Origin: Cristatella mucedo
Taxonomy: Eukaryota > Bryozoa > Phylactolaemata > Cristatellidae
Direction of reading: 5' to 3'
Assembly (NCBI GenBank): GCA_009760855.2
Contig: WPIO01000084.1
Span: 372,501-436,500, forward strand
DNA length: 64,000 nucleotides
Shown here piece after piece: positions 24,416 to 38,196 of the stretch. Position 1 is the stretch's first letter. Every line of letters starts with the position of its first letter. The notes beneath the pieces were generated by a model, which worked only from the letters and a program-made list of their open reading frames with translations, did no database searches and was not told the origin of the DNA. A program made the translations under genes and the position numbers.

Positions 24416-25128
24416 ATTTTATAGCCAAACGATTCGCAAACAACAATTGCAACCCAGCCACCAATTTTGCCAGAACGCATGGACTGATAGAATGAGAACC
24501 CGGGTGGAGTGGTCTCAGTAATACAGCTGCTGGAACAAGGCGTCATCCAGGTTTCGGTAAGCAGAAATGCATCTAGCTTCTCCTGGACCGCCTGATCGCG
24601 GATAAGTAACCCCTTGGCTTTTAGCGAACGGACATTAGTAGGCGGAAGTTAAGAGGCTGTCCAACAACTGGCGACGGCGATGAAGTGGCATGTATTCTCC
24701 TCCGTTTGCGGTCGGCCCGGTGGACGCTGGCTCTTCGGATTTGAATTGGACCTTGGTAACGGCCGTCGGACGACGTTTCACAACGCACTAGGCTACGGCG
24801 GGTGGGCTACTACCGCAAAAAGTACTATTCAGTACTTTAAACTTACGAGTCCCAGGTTTGATAGCCCAGCTGTTGATAGGACGAACGCAGGATGCAGGAA
24901 GGTTCTCACTGACCCACCGGAGAAGGCCCGCCGGTAGGTATCGACCAATGGCGACATCGCATCTTATGCTAAGCAGGTCCTGGTTTGTGTAGCATATCCA
25001 AGGACAGCTCATAAATAGTCACAGCGAAGATAGCAGCGGAATACCTGAAGGTATTACGGAGAAATTAAGTAATGGGCCACACCACGTAAGGAGTCGCCCG
25101 AGGCCGCTCTTTAGCGCGGGGAGGAATA

Positions 25129-25215
25129 GGTACGTACGATCATAGCTAACATTCAGGTTACTAACCACCGGCGTATCTACTGCCGCTGCCTGCATGGGAG
25201 TGTAAGGGCTCGTAG
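25129..25215 (-). mobile_element. 5' remainder of LINE-A copy 1
   Basis: CAGGTTACTAACCACCGGCG at 25154 matches CAGGTTACTAGCCGCCGGCG at 29697 in the intact LINE-A copy, in the position expected if LINE-B split one element. Confidence 0.7.
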
Positions 25216-25373
25216 TTGCGAGATGGCGGGAGATAAAGAGCGAATCCACCACAAGAGAGTTATTGGGTTGTCGACGACGCCTGTATTGTATCGCATGCAG
25301 GCACCATAAGCAAGTGACCGTACATAATGACGTAGTAACCTTCGCGCGTGCGTCTCCGGAGCACGTCGTGATA

Positions 25374-26240
<867 letters not shown>

Positions 26241-28588
26241 TAATCATACTTTTAATAAAGCGTCCTCAGAGAACTCAATCTCTTTCACGGCGCTCGCTTT
26301 TTATTTGCTGGAAAAGAAGCACAATCGAAGGGCTAGTAATAGCTCACCAAACAAATTGCATGGTTTGGGTGACATGCACTGGGTCAGCATGAAAGAAAGA
26401 TGAGTGGCAGCATACAGTGTCAGCAAGCAGAAGCATTAGTCACTAGGACCAATTGGCTGCTGTGATAAATAGATGATTTTAGTTTCTTTTTAAATGTGGT
26501 CAAGTCAGGGGATGTCGTGGTGCAGGTCGTAAGTGAGTTCCAGGCTTTGGGAGCGTAGGTACTAAAAGCGTGGTCGCCAAATGATTTGATGTTCATCCGA
26601 GGCATAGGTTAACAGTGAGATTCCGAACAGGAGGTGATAAGAAATTTGTCCTAGTGGGAAGTAGATCTGCTAGGTAAACTGGAACCAAAGAACTTAGCGA
26701 CCTAAAAGTGAGCAACGAAACCTTGAAGTCGATTCGTTGTTTGACTTGTCGCCAGTGAAGGTTGGATAGAAGAGGTGTGATGTGGAGATTTTGACGCTCA
26801 CGACATACAAACCTAGCTGCATTGTTTTGCACCAGCTGTAAGAGCCTGATTGCACCAACCGTTAAACCAGCAAGAGGTGAGTTATGAACGCCCAGGCTTG
26901 ATGTTACAAATGCAGGGACTAATTTAAATGTGGTATCACTGTCTAAAGGAGCCTGCATTTTAGTAGTGTTATGTAGCTGAAATTAGACGGACTTGAAATT
27001 GGAGCTGACGTGGTTGGCTAATGACAGGTCACTTTTATAGAAAAATAACACCTAGATTTTTGTGCTGAATCAACAAGAGATATGCTAGCAGAGCCGATTG
27101 CAAGCCTTAACCTTTACAAATTCTGAATCACACTTAGCTTGCCTTTAACAATTTAGTTTATTTTATCATCATTCAATTTGAGAAAGTTTGCTTCCATCTC
27201 TGTGAATGTCATCAATGAGAGCAACGAGTGAGTCGAGAGAATTCGAAATGCTGGAGGGCTGCGAGGGATCAAAGTAGAGGTGCAACTGAATGCTATCTGC
27301 ATAGAATTGATTGAAAGCCTAGATTGTGCCTAGCAATTCAACCGGCAAGAGGAAATGAATGAACCGTAAAAAACGGGACCACAAATACAGCCCTAAAGGG
27401 GCAACAATACTTCAGAGGTTCCTTGCTTTATTATCTATGTTTATTCACATCAGTAGTCTGAAGTCTCCCACAGGGATAGGACCTGTCCATTTCAGTGCTG
27501 TGCCAATAATGCAGTTCCAGTAATTCGGAACAGTGTCAGTGAGGCCCAGGCGAGATTATTGGCGCCAAAGAAGGACTTGGTTATCAATAGTATCAAAAGC
27601 TGCTAAACATTCATGCAACAAAGTACACAGATTATCCGTAAGTATGCATTTTTAAGTAGCCCGTTATGCACCCGAAGCAATGTTGACTCTGTGGATTAAT
27701 TTAATTTAAAACCAGACTTGAACTTACTGGCAAGGTGTTCAGTTTCTATATACGAGTTAAGCTGGTCTGCTAATAGTCGTTTCAATGTCTTTAGGTAGAA
27801 ATGTCAGAAGGAAAACTGGGTGGTAGTTGCTCAAGCTCTCTCTGTGTAGTGCTGATATCTTAAGTAGTGGCCTGAATACAGCTTTTTGCCTTTGTTAGTA
27901 ATGCATGGCAGTAGCAGATCTTTCAATCGTGCAAGCAGGACAGTGAGGATAGGGTCGAGAGAGTTAGTTGTATTTTATGATTGCGATTTGAGCTTCAGAA
28001 CGAGGTCATTAGCCACCTCCTTGAATGAAGACATTGAGGTGCTGCATGGAATTGAGGGACGTGTTTCCAGAGGGATTGCTGCCGTCCTACTTGGGATGAA
28101 CTCCCGGATCGTATCCATCTTTTTTTCTTTCAAAAAGGAAGTAAAGTGGTAAGCTAGATCATAACAAGGATCATTAGGTAAGAGCAAACCTAGGAGCAGT
28201 TAAGGAGATGGTTTATCGTAGAAATAAGCATTTTTGGAATGTGCATTTGAGAATCAACAATGTTTTTTTTATATAAAAGGTAGACTTCGCCGTTGATATG
28301 ATCAATTCGTACAACTTAGAGTAGTCATCCTATATCTGACGATGTAAAGTTAGTCATTATCTTTTGTATGATTTTTCAAGCTTGGGCTTCGTAGGCATAG
28401 CTGGTTAATTGCCTGCCGTAAACCGTAATCCGTCTGAGCGAGGCCGCACAGTGGGCTAAGCCAGACTAGCAAACTCGTCGAGTATTTCAGCCAGTGTAGT
28501 GGTGTAGCAATATACCACTAACCTCAGGTTTGAATAGGGATTAAGCAGCAGAGATGAAGCAGACATTGTTGTTGGAACAGCATCGATA

Positions 28589-28975
28589 TCAAGTGTGTTG
28601 AGGGGTGTCGTGGTTCACAGATAATTTTAGATCAGGGGAGGACAAACATAGGAGACGGAATGAGATTTGCATGTGGTCAGATAAGCAGAATTTCGTAACA
28701 TTTGGTGATGATAGCTTGCAGTAGTAGCTAAAAGTTTGGTCGAGTATGTGACCCATGATGTGAGTATGGCCATGCACCTCAGCTACCAGTAATAGAGAGT
28801 CAATCAGTACACAAAATTCGGTGCTTAAGACGTCAGATAAGTTATTCAAATGAATTTTGAAATCACCTATAACGAAAAAGGATTGACGTCTTGCACACTG
28901 AATAGAAGCGAGATAAAAGAAATATGAGATAAGGTTGAACTTGGTACCTGGAAGACGATATACTGCTGCCATCAT
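28589..28975 (-). pseudogene. LINE-A endonuclease domain
   Basis: The open frame begins MMAAVYRLPGTKF (the VYRPPG box) and includes FVIGDFKIHLNN, HTHIMGHILDQ and CLSDHMQISF. The GDF and SDH catalytic boxes are intact here, unlike in LINE-B. The upstream part of the domain (KPLADPTKQSFKYIVL) lies in another frame. Confidence 0.82.
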
Positions 28976-29490
28976 TGGTAGTTTGTTGTCACGTGAATCA
29001 AAACAATGTATTTGAAAGACTGCTTCGTGGGGTCAGCAAGCGGCTTGAAATCGACAAAAGAGCGTACAATAACGGCGACTCTGCTCCAGTTTTGATTGAT
29101 CTAGGGGCGAGAAAGAAAGAGAAGCTTACCGGAGTCGCATCGTTTATAGTTAAGTAGTTTTCCTATTTTTGCCAAGTTTCTGTTAGGCGAGCAGGTTGTG
29201 GCCTTTTCCTAACACAAGTTCGCTTATTAATAAGAGTATATTGCACATAGAACGAGGATTCAAAAGACGAGCGTAAGTTTCGGCTGCTAGAGTAATAGCA
29301 GGCTGAATGTTCACTAAGTTAAAGAGATTCATAGTGACGTTTGAGGTAGAGCACTCTGAACAGTTCGAACCAGTGCTCGGAATACCAAACGAGCTAGTTC
29401 TCAGCTCCCGCCCCTGCGTCCGCTGTGGGGCGTTTTCCTTTTGTTAATGCGCAACTCCCAGATCTTAGCAACAGCGAACAATTTATTAAC

Positions 29491-29632
29491 GCCAAGCTGG
29501 TTTGGTCCAGCGGTTAAGGTGCTCGCCCCGACCAAGGTCTGGCTGAGGTCATGGGCTCGAGCCCCGAGGCACATGTGAAGCGCCTGAATAGTGATTAAGT
29601 TCTCTTAGGGCGCTATACAAAGGAACTATATT
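29491..29632 (+). mobile_element. SINE-B copy, best preserved
   Basis: A tRNA-like head has an A box (TTGGTCCAGCGGTTAAGG) and a B box (GGGCTCGAGCCCC). The tail at 29579-29614 keeps AGCGCC...GGCGCT arms and the inner TTAAGTTCTCT seen in LINE-A. It is inserted in the 5' part of the LINE-A copy at 26.2-29.8 kb; the sister LINE-A copy near 21.6 kb has no SINE there. Confidence 0.85.
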
Positions 29633-29755
29633 TTTTTAAAGCATTTGAATGACAATATAGAAGCGATTATAAGTATGAACGATCCTAAATAATCAGCAGG
29701 TTACTAGCCGCCGGCGGATCTAACGCCGCCGCCGGCGTGGTGGTAGCAGCTTCAA

Positions 29756-31082
29756 GCGTTAAACGTTTAGACCTCCATAGGTGCCGAATTTCTTACGCAG
29801 GCAGTCAAATAAAAAACAGATAGGCTTTAAACAGGTCTCTTCAGTATCGGTTTCCATATGCGATGTTGTCAAGAAGTTTTGTTTTCGGAAGAGAATTCCG
29901 CAACGGACATGAAAAGCTGGTAGGGCTCAGTGTCAAAGGCAAGAATGGTGACTCAGAATAATAGCACGGAGCCTCGACAACTGCTAGCAAAGTCAATGAA
30001 TAAATATAAAAATCGTGAGCTTTTAAAGAAAAAATTTGACGAACATTGCGAAAAGCTGCAGGTCTTTTAGGAAGGCTGGAAGGTAACCTCGAAGCTGTCA
30101 AGAACCAAAGCCCGGGTAGTCAGAAATATCTAGTAAATACTAGGCCCAGGCCACAAGCTCTATGCGATGCTTAAATCCTTTGTCATCAGAAACTACTCAA
30201 TAATGAGAAGGTGCTGATAAATCGGACGTATGCATTGCATACTTCAGACCTCAGCTGTTTGCCATTTTCTAGAATTAACGACTTTTTAATCGAATGTCTC
30301 ACCAGAAATCCAAAACGCCTAGCTCGATTACAACTCTGAGGTAAAAATAGAAGCCGCACAGATAATACTGGTACCTGTTGTTGGTGAAGAAGTTATCATG
30401 TATTTATACAGCCATAAATTCAATGCAGCGGCAAGCTAACGTAGAGAGTGATCATCATTTACTAACTTACCGGGCTTCACCCTAGAAGAACTAATTAAAG
30501 ACCTTGCTCACTCTTGTGCTTTCACTACAATATAACTCACTGAGCCGCTTTTAAAGCTTTTTTCCTGAGGAATGGCTCCTTTTCTATCGATGTCGTATAT
30601 TCAATAAGCCAACATTGAAGATTATCACAAATCAATGTATTCACGAGATCAGATACTTATCTTCCAGATGGTATAGTAAGCTTGTGCATATAACTTTAGG
30701 TTGAGTTCATTGCTTATTTTACCCAGTATTCCATAATTTGCGCCAGGCTTTTAAAATTGATTATTTGGACATTATGTAAGAAAAACTGAGTCGACTTCAT
30801 GCTCTACTAGTGCTGTATTTCTAGAGTATTAATTAAAGCATGGGGGCAAGGCTAACTATTTAATTACTGGTTTTTTTGCTTGATCGAGCCCACTGCTAAT
30901 TGTGCGTTTACCACTGTTAAGAGCGAATGACATCAACGGCTAACATAAATGACAAACGTAAGGAGTGCATTTAAGAATGCATGCATGCTCCGGATCATTT
31001 TCCCTGGTTATAAGTATGTAGATACGTCTAGGATGGATAAAAGGCTTTTGTAAATTTTTGATTACTACCGAGTTCATGGCTA
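29756..31082. other. Intron sequence, nothing recognised
   Basis: This is AT-rich; an 86-codon minus frame at 29841 has no supporting feature. Confidence 0.4.
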
Positions 31083-32060
31083 TGTAATGCAATTCATCTC
31101 CGTCTGTAACGCCACATAGCCCTAAAGGCTAAGTGGGTGTTACTCGGTAGAGTTTTGTATGGCTCACTCACAGCCTAGGCGGCTTTCGATATGCATTCGG
31201 TTGCCAACAGACTTCATATCACACAACAAAGAGAAAGTGGGAAGCATTGCAGAGTCAGGGGAGAGGTTGAGGTAGTGAGTAGCATGAATGTAGCAGTTAA
31301 GGAAAGGTGGAAAGGATGTGCGATAGTTGGCAGCAAGAGAATAGCTGTTGTTGCCTAAGAGTCGTGGAAGCAAGTTCTACAGTCTAGAACCTGCAGAGCT
31401 AAAGCTTCGATCACCACCGGTCTTCAAGTGGTGGAATCGAACAGCTAATTTATTATCCATACCGGATGTGAGGGCACGAGGAGGCTGAAATCAGTGAAGC
31501 GGTTCAGCAAGGTATGGAAGAGCCAGGCCGTGGCGTGCCTTGTGGGTTAGCATAAGAACTTTGCTCTGTATCCGTTGATTCACCGGCAGCCATCTTAGCT
31601 CTTCTAGGAAAGGAGACAAGTGGTCAAACCTCTGGGACTTGAAGGCTAGCCTTGCAGCCATATTCATGGCCAGCTGCAGTGACCTAGTTGCTTTATCTGG
31701 TAGCCCAGCCAAAACAGAATTACAATAATAAAGGCGAGACACTCCTAGGAGCTATTTAATTTTTGCATGTCACTGTGTAAGACAGCTCCTAATCTAAGAT
31801 AGGGATCAGACGTGATGGCTAGCTGTAGAAGCAGTCTTCTGAATTAAGCTTTTAATTTACAGGAAGCTGTCGAGAATGACAGCTACATTTTGAGCACTTG
31901 GGGATGGTCGCAAAACAGCATCACCTATTAGATGAGGAAAGGTGTTTAATCCTGCCACAAGCATAGGTGTCATAAGAGCAGCCGTTTGATTTTACGTTAT
32001 TTAATTTTAAGATGTACCAAGAGAAGTGTGTCGTATAAGTAACAGCTAGCTGCTGAAGAT
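31083..32060 (-). mobile_element. LINE-B copy, 3' third
   Basis: It contains the LINE-B terminus (CATCTCCGTCTGTAACGCCA), the SVGNRMHIESRLGCE C-terminus, LARLAFKSQRFDHLSPF-like and WLPVNQRIQSKV segments, and 5' sequence fading after 32010. Confidence 0.87.
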
Positions 32061-32378
32061 AAATTCCAATAAGTAGTCATCCTTATAATGAAAGATAAAC
32101 TATAGCACATTACCTTAACAATAATCCTTTTAAAATGTAACGAAGTAGGTAGTTTTTTCGGTGCTCAATTAAAAGGCTGCTGTTTTAAATACTCAGCATT
32201 CATCTTTACTTCAGACGATAGTAAACAGTATAAGCAAGGTCTGCTGAAAGCTAGAAACTTAATCGCATAGAAATAATTTGATCTGTGTGCATAATAAAAA
32301 GAAAGTCCGACAAACTCTGTTAGCTAATATGAAAATCTTTGCAGAATCCACAATATAAGCATTTTATTTATTTTTCAG

Positions 32379-32498
32379 GTTATTGCAACAATGGTCATGA
32401 GCATTGTAAGTTCAGCTTTTCTTTCGGTGATCGTTGCTTTGACATCGTTATCAATAGACTATTGCTCTCGGAGAGGCTACAGCTACTACTATTGCTCT
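32379..32498 (+). CDS. MS4A-like gene, exon with TM3 and first half of second extracellular loop
   Basis: The exon follows TTTTTCAG and precedes GTAAGT; it is 120 bases, 40 codons, phase 0 at both ends. It begins VIATMVMSIVSSAFLSVIVA, a long hydrophobic helix (TM3). It then turns polar through SIDYCSRRGYSYYYCS, a tyrosine-rich loop with two cysteines ten residues apart. In this topology the loop is extracellular, so the two cysteines may form a disulfide; that is an inference from position. A decayed LINE-B copy lies about 300 bases upstream and LINE-A 3' debris lies about 200 bases downstream. Confidence 0.92.
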
Positions 32499-32699
32499 GT
32501 AAGTACAAAGGATGCGTCCCAACCAATAGAATGAAATAATGCCTATTGCTAGTAAAGTAATGTTGATGTTGCATAAGTGTCAACGGGACTCTTTAAAGTT
32601 CACTGCACCCTAAATCCTAACACAAAATTGGGGGAGAAAGAAAAATTCTGGCTTAGACCCACTTTTCGGTCAGGTTTCTCTCTTTAATCACATAATTTA

Positions 32700-32925
32700 A
32701 TGGGTCTCCGCGATTCGTATTTTATGTGGTCATTCATGTTGACACTTTGAATGCTGCCACTAACTATACTTACATGCATGTCACCCTTAACCATATTATT
32801 GCTGTTGCTTATTGAGCATGAGACAACTAATCTGTCGATATTGCATATTTTGCAAAAATTTAAAGTGCCTAGAAAGAGATTGAATTATCTGAGGGCGCTA
32901 TACCAAATTTATTTCTAGAGTTAAT
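32700..32925 (+). mobile_element. LINE-A copy, 3' UTR only
   Basis: GAATGCTGCCACTAACTATA and AGTGCCTAGAAAGAGATTGA, followed by ATCTGAGGGCGCTATACC, match the LINE-A 3' end. Confidence 0.8.
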
Positions 32926-33514
32926 TACTTTAACTTAGAATATCCATCATGTTCCTAATTAAGTAAAAACTGCTCAAAAACCAACCTTAACCTACTATTT
33001 TATGATTGATCTGTACTTTAAAGTGAGTCTAAATTCAATAGAGCTTCATCACATCGGACTATCAGAAGAAATACAGTCGGAATAGATGCGACAAGCCTCC
33101 ATCATGCTTGCTCTTTTCTGTATGACCAATTACCTTAACGTAACGATATAATAATTGAAACTACCATCAGTACTTTTAATAGAGCCTCGAGACTGCATAA
33201 CCTCCAGGAGCTTTAAAACCTGCTGAAACAGATTACAACTCAGTAGTTATATATAAGAAGTGTAAAGTGCTAAAAATGCATGCAAACTTTTCATACGGGA
33301 CTCTCGGCCACTGCTTCGATGGACTCAAGATCAGCAACGCGAAATCAATGGTGCAGAAGTAAGCATAGCACAGGAAAAATAGCTGCAACTCTTAGCCACG
33401 ATCTGCTCCTCTTCATAATTAAGACAGCAAAAACACCGATAACAAAATACTTTCCTGGCCTAATGCTTTCAATTTACATATATCAAAAACTGCAATTATA
33501 TATTATTAATTATA

Positions 33515-34325
33515 ACACTACATTTATACAGTGCCATTCGAGAAGTTGATCTCTTTCTTTGCACCTAAAATATGCTGCAAAGGAAGCACGATCGAATGAT
33601 TAGTGGCAGAATGCCCAATGCCTACAAGCATAACACTGTCACAATTTAAATGCACGTAGTATGCAAATGTGGTTAGAAGCAGCATGCATAGTGTCATCAC
33701 ACAAAAGCCCAACCAGGACATATGACATGGACCTAATGGATGCTGTAATACATATTTTCGTTTTTGGCTTCTTTTTAAATATCGTCAAGTCAAGGGACGT
33801 CATCACACCAGTTACAAATGAGTTTAGGACTTTGAGAGCATGTAAACTATAGGCATGGTCAGTGCAAGGTAGAGACAAAAGACTAGATTCCGAAAAGCGG
33901 ATGGTATTACATAACCTGCCTGGAAGTAGATCCTATAGGTAGGCTCTGGAAAAAGAATGAAGTGGCCTAAAAGTTAGTGAGGGAACCTTGAAGTCTATGC
34001 ATTGTTTAATTTGAAACTAGCACAGGTCTGCTAGAAGTGGTGCGATGGGACAACTGCGACACTCAAAAAAGAATAGCCTAGCTCTGGAGTTTCACAGTAG
34101 CTGTAAGGGCCCTATTGCACCTGCTGGTAAACCAGCATGCAGCGCGTTACCAATCTAGATAGGGGATGTCACAAAAGCATGGACCAATTCAGATGTGGTA
34201 TGTTTGTCTAAAATAGCCCAAATTTTAGCAATGCTATGTAACTCAAAGTAGGCAGAATTACTGTTTAACTGAAGTAGTCGTCTCATGAAAGGTCAATTTG
34301 GAACAGGAAACCTTTGTTTCGTGCA
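33515..34325 (-). mobile_element. LINE-A copy, decayed
   Basis: It runs from a degraded hairpin (GCCATTCGAGAAGTTGATCT) through the 3' UTR and C-terminal domain back to about the RT core, with low identity and broken frames. Confidence 0.75.
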
Positions 34326-36720
34326 GTACTAGTGCCTTAATTACTCTCTACTTCCGATCAGGTCAAACTCTGCAACTTCCTTTCAGCATGTTTTGCAGAT
34401 AGTTGATCGTCAGGGAACTTGTTAAAAAGAGTTACAATTCAGTTGAAGTTGTTATTTATCAGTAGAAGTTGTTCTTTATCAGCATACTGCCTATTTCCAG
34501 CTGCCTGCCATCGCAAGATATCAGGCATGCTTATAGATGATGAACACAATGAAATTAAAAATATAAAGCTGCAAATAACTCCTTTTGATTTAGCTTCTAG
34601 ACTTCGGTGCATGTGAAACTGGCAGCTTCCAGTTTGTGACAAGCTCTGTAGGTTTGTCTGCAGTGAACGTTTTGAATTTTCATATTAATATAGTTCTCAC
34701 TAACTCACACTGGCTTGGCACTGAGCAGCATATTCAATAATTCACGGCGCCACCCTTTTTCACCACAATAATCTCACGATCAGGATTAACTATCAAAAAT
34801 TCTTTTGAATCAGACTTTGTATTACAACTCCTGCTCTTCCACCTCAGGTTACATAACTGTGCCTCTTAAATCCTTTGTAGACCACGCCTCTTTTCCAAAT
34901 GCTTCAAAAGATTGTTGATCGCTCTCAAGCGACTTATAGAAATCTTTGACTTAAAAGCATTAGATAAAAGCTTTGGTTCACATATTCGTCACGAAATTAG
35001 TTCAACAAATGAGAATATCATTCTTCTTATTTAAAAAAAGGAGAGAATTTTGCAAGCTTTATAAAAATTAATATTTTTCCTCTCCAGAACATGGCAATGC
35101 CATAGAAAGAGATTTATTTCTGAAAGGAAGAAATCTTTTTGTCATATTTGGGACATTGAAGAAAACGACCGGTGTGTCAAATGAAGCTTCACCAAGATTA
35201 AAATCTTACTTATCTGGTCGGTGGCTAGTTATGGTTGTACAGTTGGTAATGTCTCGTACAGAAGATCAGGGCATGTGCTATACATTATATACCCGCCAAA
35301 CCATGGCTGAATTCGCTAATTAAATTATCCAAATCAGCTCCAGCATATTTTGAGCCGAACGCCTGGCTAGCTGAAATTCGATTCCAAATAGGGGCTTCCC
35401 GAACTTGTGAAGTTCGAGAATTTTTCGAAGTTCCCGAATTGTGACAATAATTTAGTCTCAAGCTTGTCGCAAAATACCCTGAATATAAGGCAGGAATACG
35501 AGACTCTGCTGTTCCACTTTTAGTGCTGTCGTGCGACCATCCTCAAATGCAAGTAATGTTAGTGACCATCGTGATGAGGGCTTACATTTTATGAGTTTAA
35601 TTCAGAAGGTCGCTTCTATACCTTAACAAGTAATAATCTTTAGATTAATCCCTTACAATTGATCAATGCCAACTAAAGTCTCTGGTTGAAACTAATGCTA
35701 ACATTCAGATTTAGACTAGTTTGAAATGCCGTGTTTCAGTTCTGAAAAATGGCAACCAAAAGTACTTCACATATTTGGGTATTAATTAATATCTCTGCAA
35801 AGTTTGTTAGAAAATTCAAAAACTTTGGCCACTTTTCTTCTTCAATTATAGGGAGCTTCGGTGGCTCTTTATTGATTTACAGATTGGAGAAAATTTGCTA
35901 AACCTCACAAACACACCCCTCTATTTGCAGCCCCATTGTACCTATTGGGGCAGCGTCATCAGTTTCAGCCTTCAAAGTATTAATTTCTGGCTGTATCTAG
36001 GCGGTAAGCAGATGGCCCAATATTTCCATTAGTAAAAGTTGAGATACAACATGTCTCAATGAAAGTATTAGAACTTTGGGCTAACGCTAAGACATGAAGC
36101 TTTAGTTGATATGGTAGTGATGTCCCAGTTATTTTGTCACGAAGACTCGGACTTAATTTTAATTATTTAAAGATGCATTAACTATTATGCAATGTAATGC
36201 TTCCCGAGTAACGTGGTCCAAATAAATTCTCCGATACTTTGTAATATATTCATCATATCCTCTCAGATATTCGCAATGTGTTTAAATTTATTGTTTCAAG
36301 AGATGACTGACTGTTTTGGGATTATGTGTTTAAGGGAAAGGTGGTAAGGTTGCTAAAACTTTGTTGAATAGCTCGTCATGCGTCAAATTTATACAATGGT
36401 TCTGTGAGGAGCTGTGTTAGACAAAACTGAATGGTTTGCAATTTTATAAATATTCTGGATTCCAATGAACTCCAAAAGAAAGTATCACATAAACTTAAGC
36501 TGGTACTTTGCATTGCTATACTGCTGTCATACTTATGCTAAATTATGCGAAAATGTTATCCTCGCTTTGAAGAATTAGTAAGTAAACTGTCATACGGTCA
36601 GGCACAGAGTAAAAGTAGATAGCTGTTAAATTTGCTGAGACAATTTTCTGTAAGCACTTCAGCCAAGGCATATAATTCAGAAATTTTTTATACTCAGTTC
36701 TGTGTAAATTTGGTGCTGGC
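34326..36720. other. Intron sequence, nothing recognised
   Basis: This is a long AT-rich stretch of the intron before the TM4 exon. A short tandem repeat (GTTGAAGTTGTTATTTATCA, then GTAGAAGTTGTTCTTTATCA) lies at about 34440-34482. Confidence 0.45.
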
Positions 36721-38027
36721 CTGTCGATTATTTGTTAATTTGGCACTGGCACTGATCTGCAATGGTTCAGGTCCCATCTCTGTAGGAGACTCCAGAATAT
36801 TGACGTAAAAGATCATCCGAGGTACCTCTGAAAAATGGGGTACCGCAGGGCTCCGTGCTAGGTCCGGTTCTTTTCACCGTTTATATTCTCTCTCTGGCTG
36901 ATGCGATTGCCAAGCACAATCTAGGCTTTCACTGCAATGCGTACGACACTCAGTTGTACCTTTGCTGTGATCCCTCCCAGCCTTCAAGCACGTCGAATTC
37001 TCTCAACTCCATCGCTGCATGTATTGATGAAATCCGCATTTGGATGGCAGCAAAGTTTCTTACACTAAATGATGATACAACTAACTTATCAGTTATAAGC
37101 AAACCAACTGTAATTCAGAAATTGGAAAGGCTAACGCTCGAAATTAGCTCTAACAGCATATCTCCTGTTGAATCAGTTCGAAGTCTAGGTGTCCTGTTCC
37201 AGAGTGATCTCTCGTTGGACAACCGCACCAGCTCCAAAATCATGGCATACTAACTTTCAGCTACATAACATTGCTGAAATTCGGGCTTGTTTAGATAAGG
37301 TTACGACATCAAAGTTGGTCCATGCATTTGCGACATCCCGTCCTGACTTCTGTAACTCAGGGCTTGTTGCCCTACCAGCATGTGCAATCAGGCGCTTACA
37401 GCTGGTGCAAATCTCTGCAGCTTGGCTTATCTATCGTGAGCATCGCAGTTGCCACATCACACCACTTATCGCCGACCTGAACTGGCTCCCAGTCCAGCAA
37501 CGGATCGACTTTAAGGTTTTGTCGCTCACTTTTAGGGCACTTCATTCAATGGCTCTAGCCTATCTCTTAGATGTACTCCCCCACCAGGCCAAGCATCATA
37601 CCACCCGCTTTTCGGAATCCGACAGTTTACCAATACCTCGTATAAACCTCAAATTCTTTGGAGAGCGTGCATTTAGTTCGTATGCTCCCAAAGCCTGGAA
37701 CTCACTCCAGACTTGCATTACAACAAGCCTTGACTTAACCATATTTAAAAAGAACTTAAAAACACACCTATTTAGGAAAGCATTTAGTGGGTCCCTTTGA
37801 TTCGTCCTTCATGTGCTTATGCGTGCTGACACTGTGCATACTGCCACTAACCACAGTTGCATGCTGACCCTATGCATGTCACCTTTAAACATGTTATTTA
37901 TGTTGGTTATCAAGCATGATATTACTCACCATTTGATCGCAATTCCATTAGCAGCAAATGTAAAGTGCCTTGAATGAGATTGAGTTCTCTGAGGGGGTTT
38001 ATCAAGTGCTTTATTCCTATTATTAAT
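36721..38027 (+). mobile_element. LINE-A copy with long RT frames
   Basis: It starts in the RT (GLQWFRSHL-like), then GSVLGPVLFTVYILSLADAI and the catalytic box at 36936-36947, which reads NAYD rather than YADD. CCDPSQPSS-like sequence, SLGVLFQ, the C-terminal CREHRSCHITPL, SSYAPKAWNSL and FKKNLKTHLF, and the 3' UTR with hairpin follow. One frameshift lies near 37230. The first catalytic Asp of the box is replaced by Tyr, so the encoded RT could not work. Confidence 0.92.
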
Positions 38028-38196
38028 TCGGATGCATTATTAGAGCAAAAGGCAAGCATCATTTGAATTGTTTGAGATGGTAGCTTTTATTACTGTTGAA
38101 TGACTTTAATTGACCTTTAAAATCTCATTCATTTGTTAAGTTTGTAATACTGTTGAATATCTTAAATTGGCCTTCATAGTTCCCTCTTATTTTTAG

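Larger units (their letters stand above)
21646..25128 (-). mobile_element. LINE-B, essentially full-length copy (APE endonuclease plus RT), inactivated
   Basis: This 3.5 kb non-LTR retrotransposon has a single EN-RT layout. From its 5' end: LLTETWM-like start near 24550, endonuclease (24415-23759) with VIYRPPSG, AGDFNIHVD and THIGGHILNLV, then RT (23484-22540) with [48 protein letters not shown] and YADD (complement of 22672-22683). The C-terminal domain (22270-21722) follows with GPRLWNSLP. The element is dead. The endonuclease box expected as SDH reads SDY (24044-24052), a stop separates the RT motifs near 22810, and frameshifts occur near 24400 and 22590. Such enzymes nick target DNA and copy the element RNA in place. 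The domain order and C-terminal motif fit the CR1/L2 group. Confidence 0.92.
26243..29755 (-). mobile_element. LINE-A copy 2, near full length, with SINE-B inserted
   Basis: From its 5' end: a GC-rich leader (29755-29650), an LTETW-like start near 29190, and an endonuclease with VAVIVRS, VIGDFKIHLNN, HTHIMGHILDQTF and LSDHMQ (SDH box kept). RT core follows in broken frames, then the C-terminal ARFVCRERQN and STYAPKAWNSL segments, the 3' UTR and the hairpin. Length without the SINE-B is about 3.4 kb. Domain order and C-terminus place it in the CR1/L2-type LINE group. Many stops and frameshifts make it inactive. Confidence 0.88.

Noticed and set aside
29491-29565. tRNA-like sequences with A and B boxes (also at 655, 13368, 18270, 56450)
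   Set aside because: They recur as parts of longer dispersed elements with shared tails and do not fold as full tRNAs by eye, so they are SINE heads and not tRNA genes.
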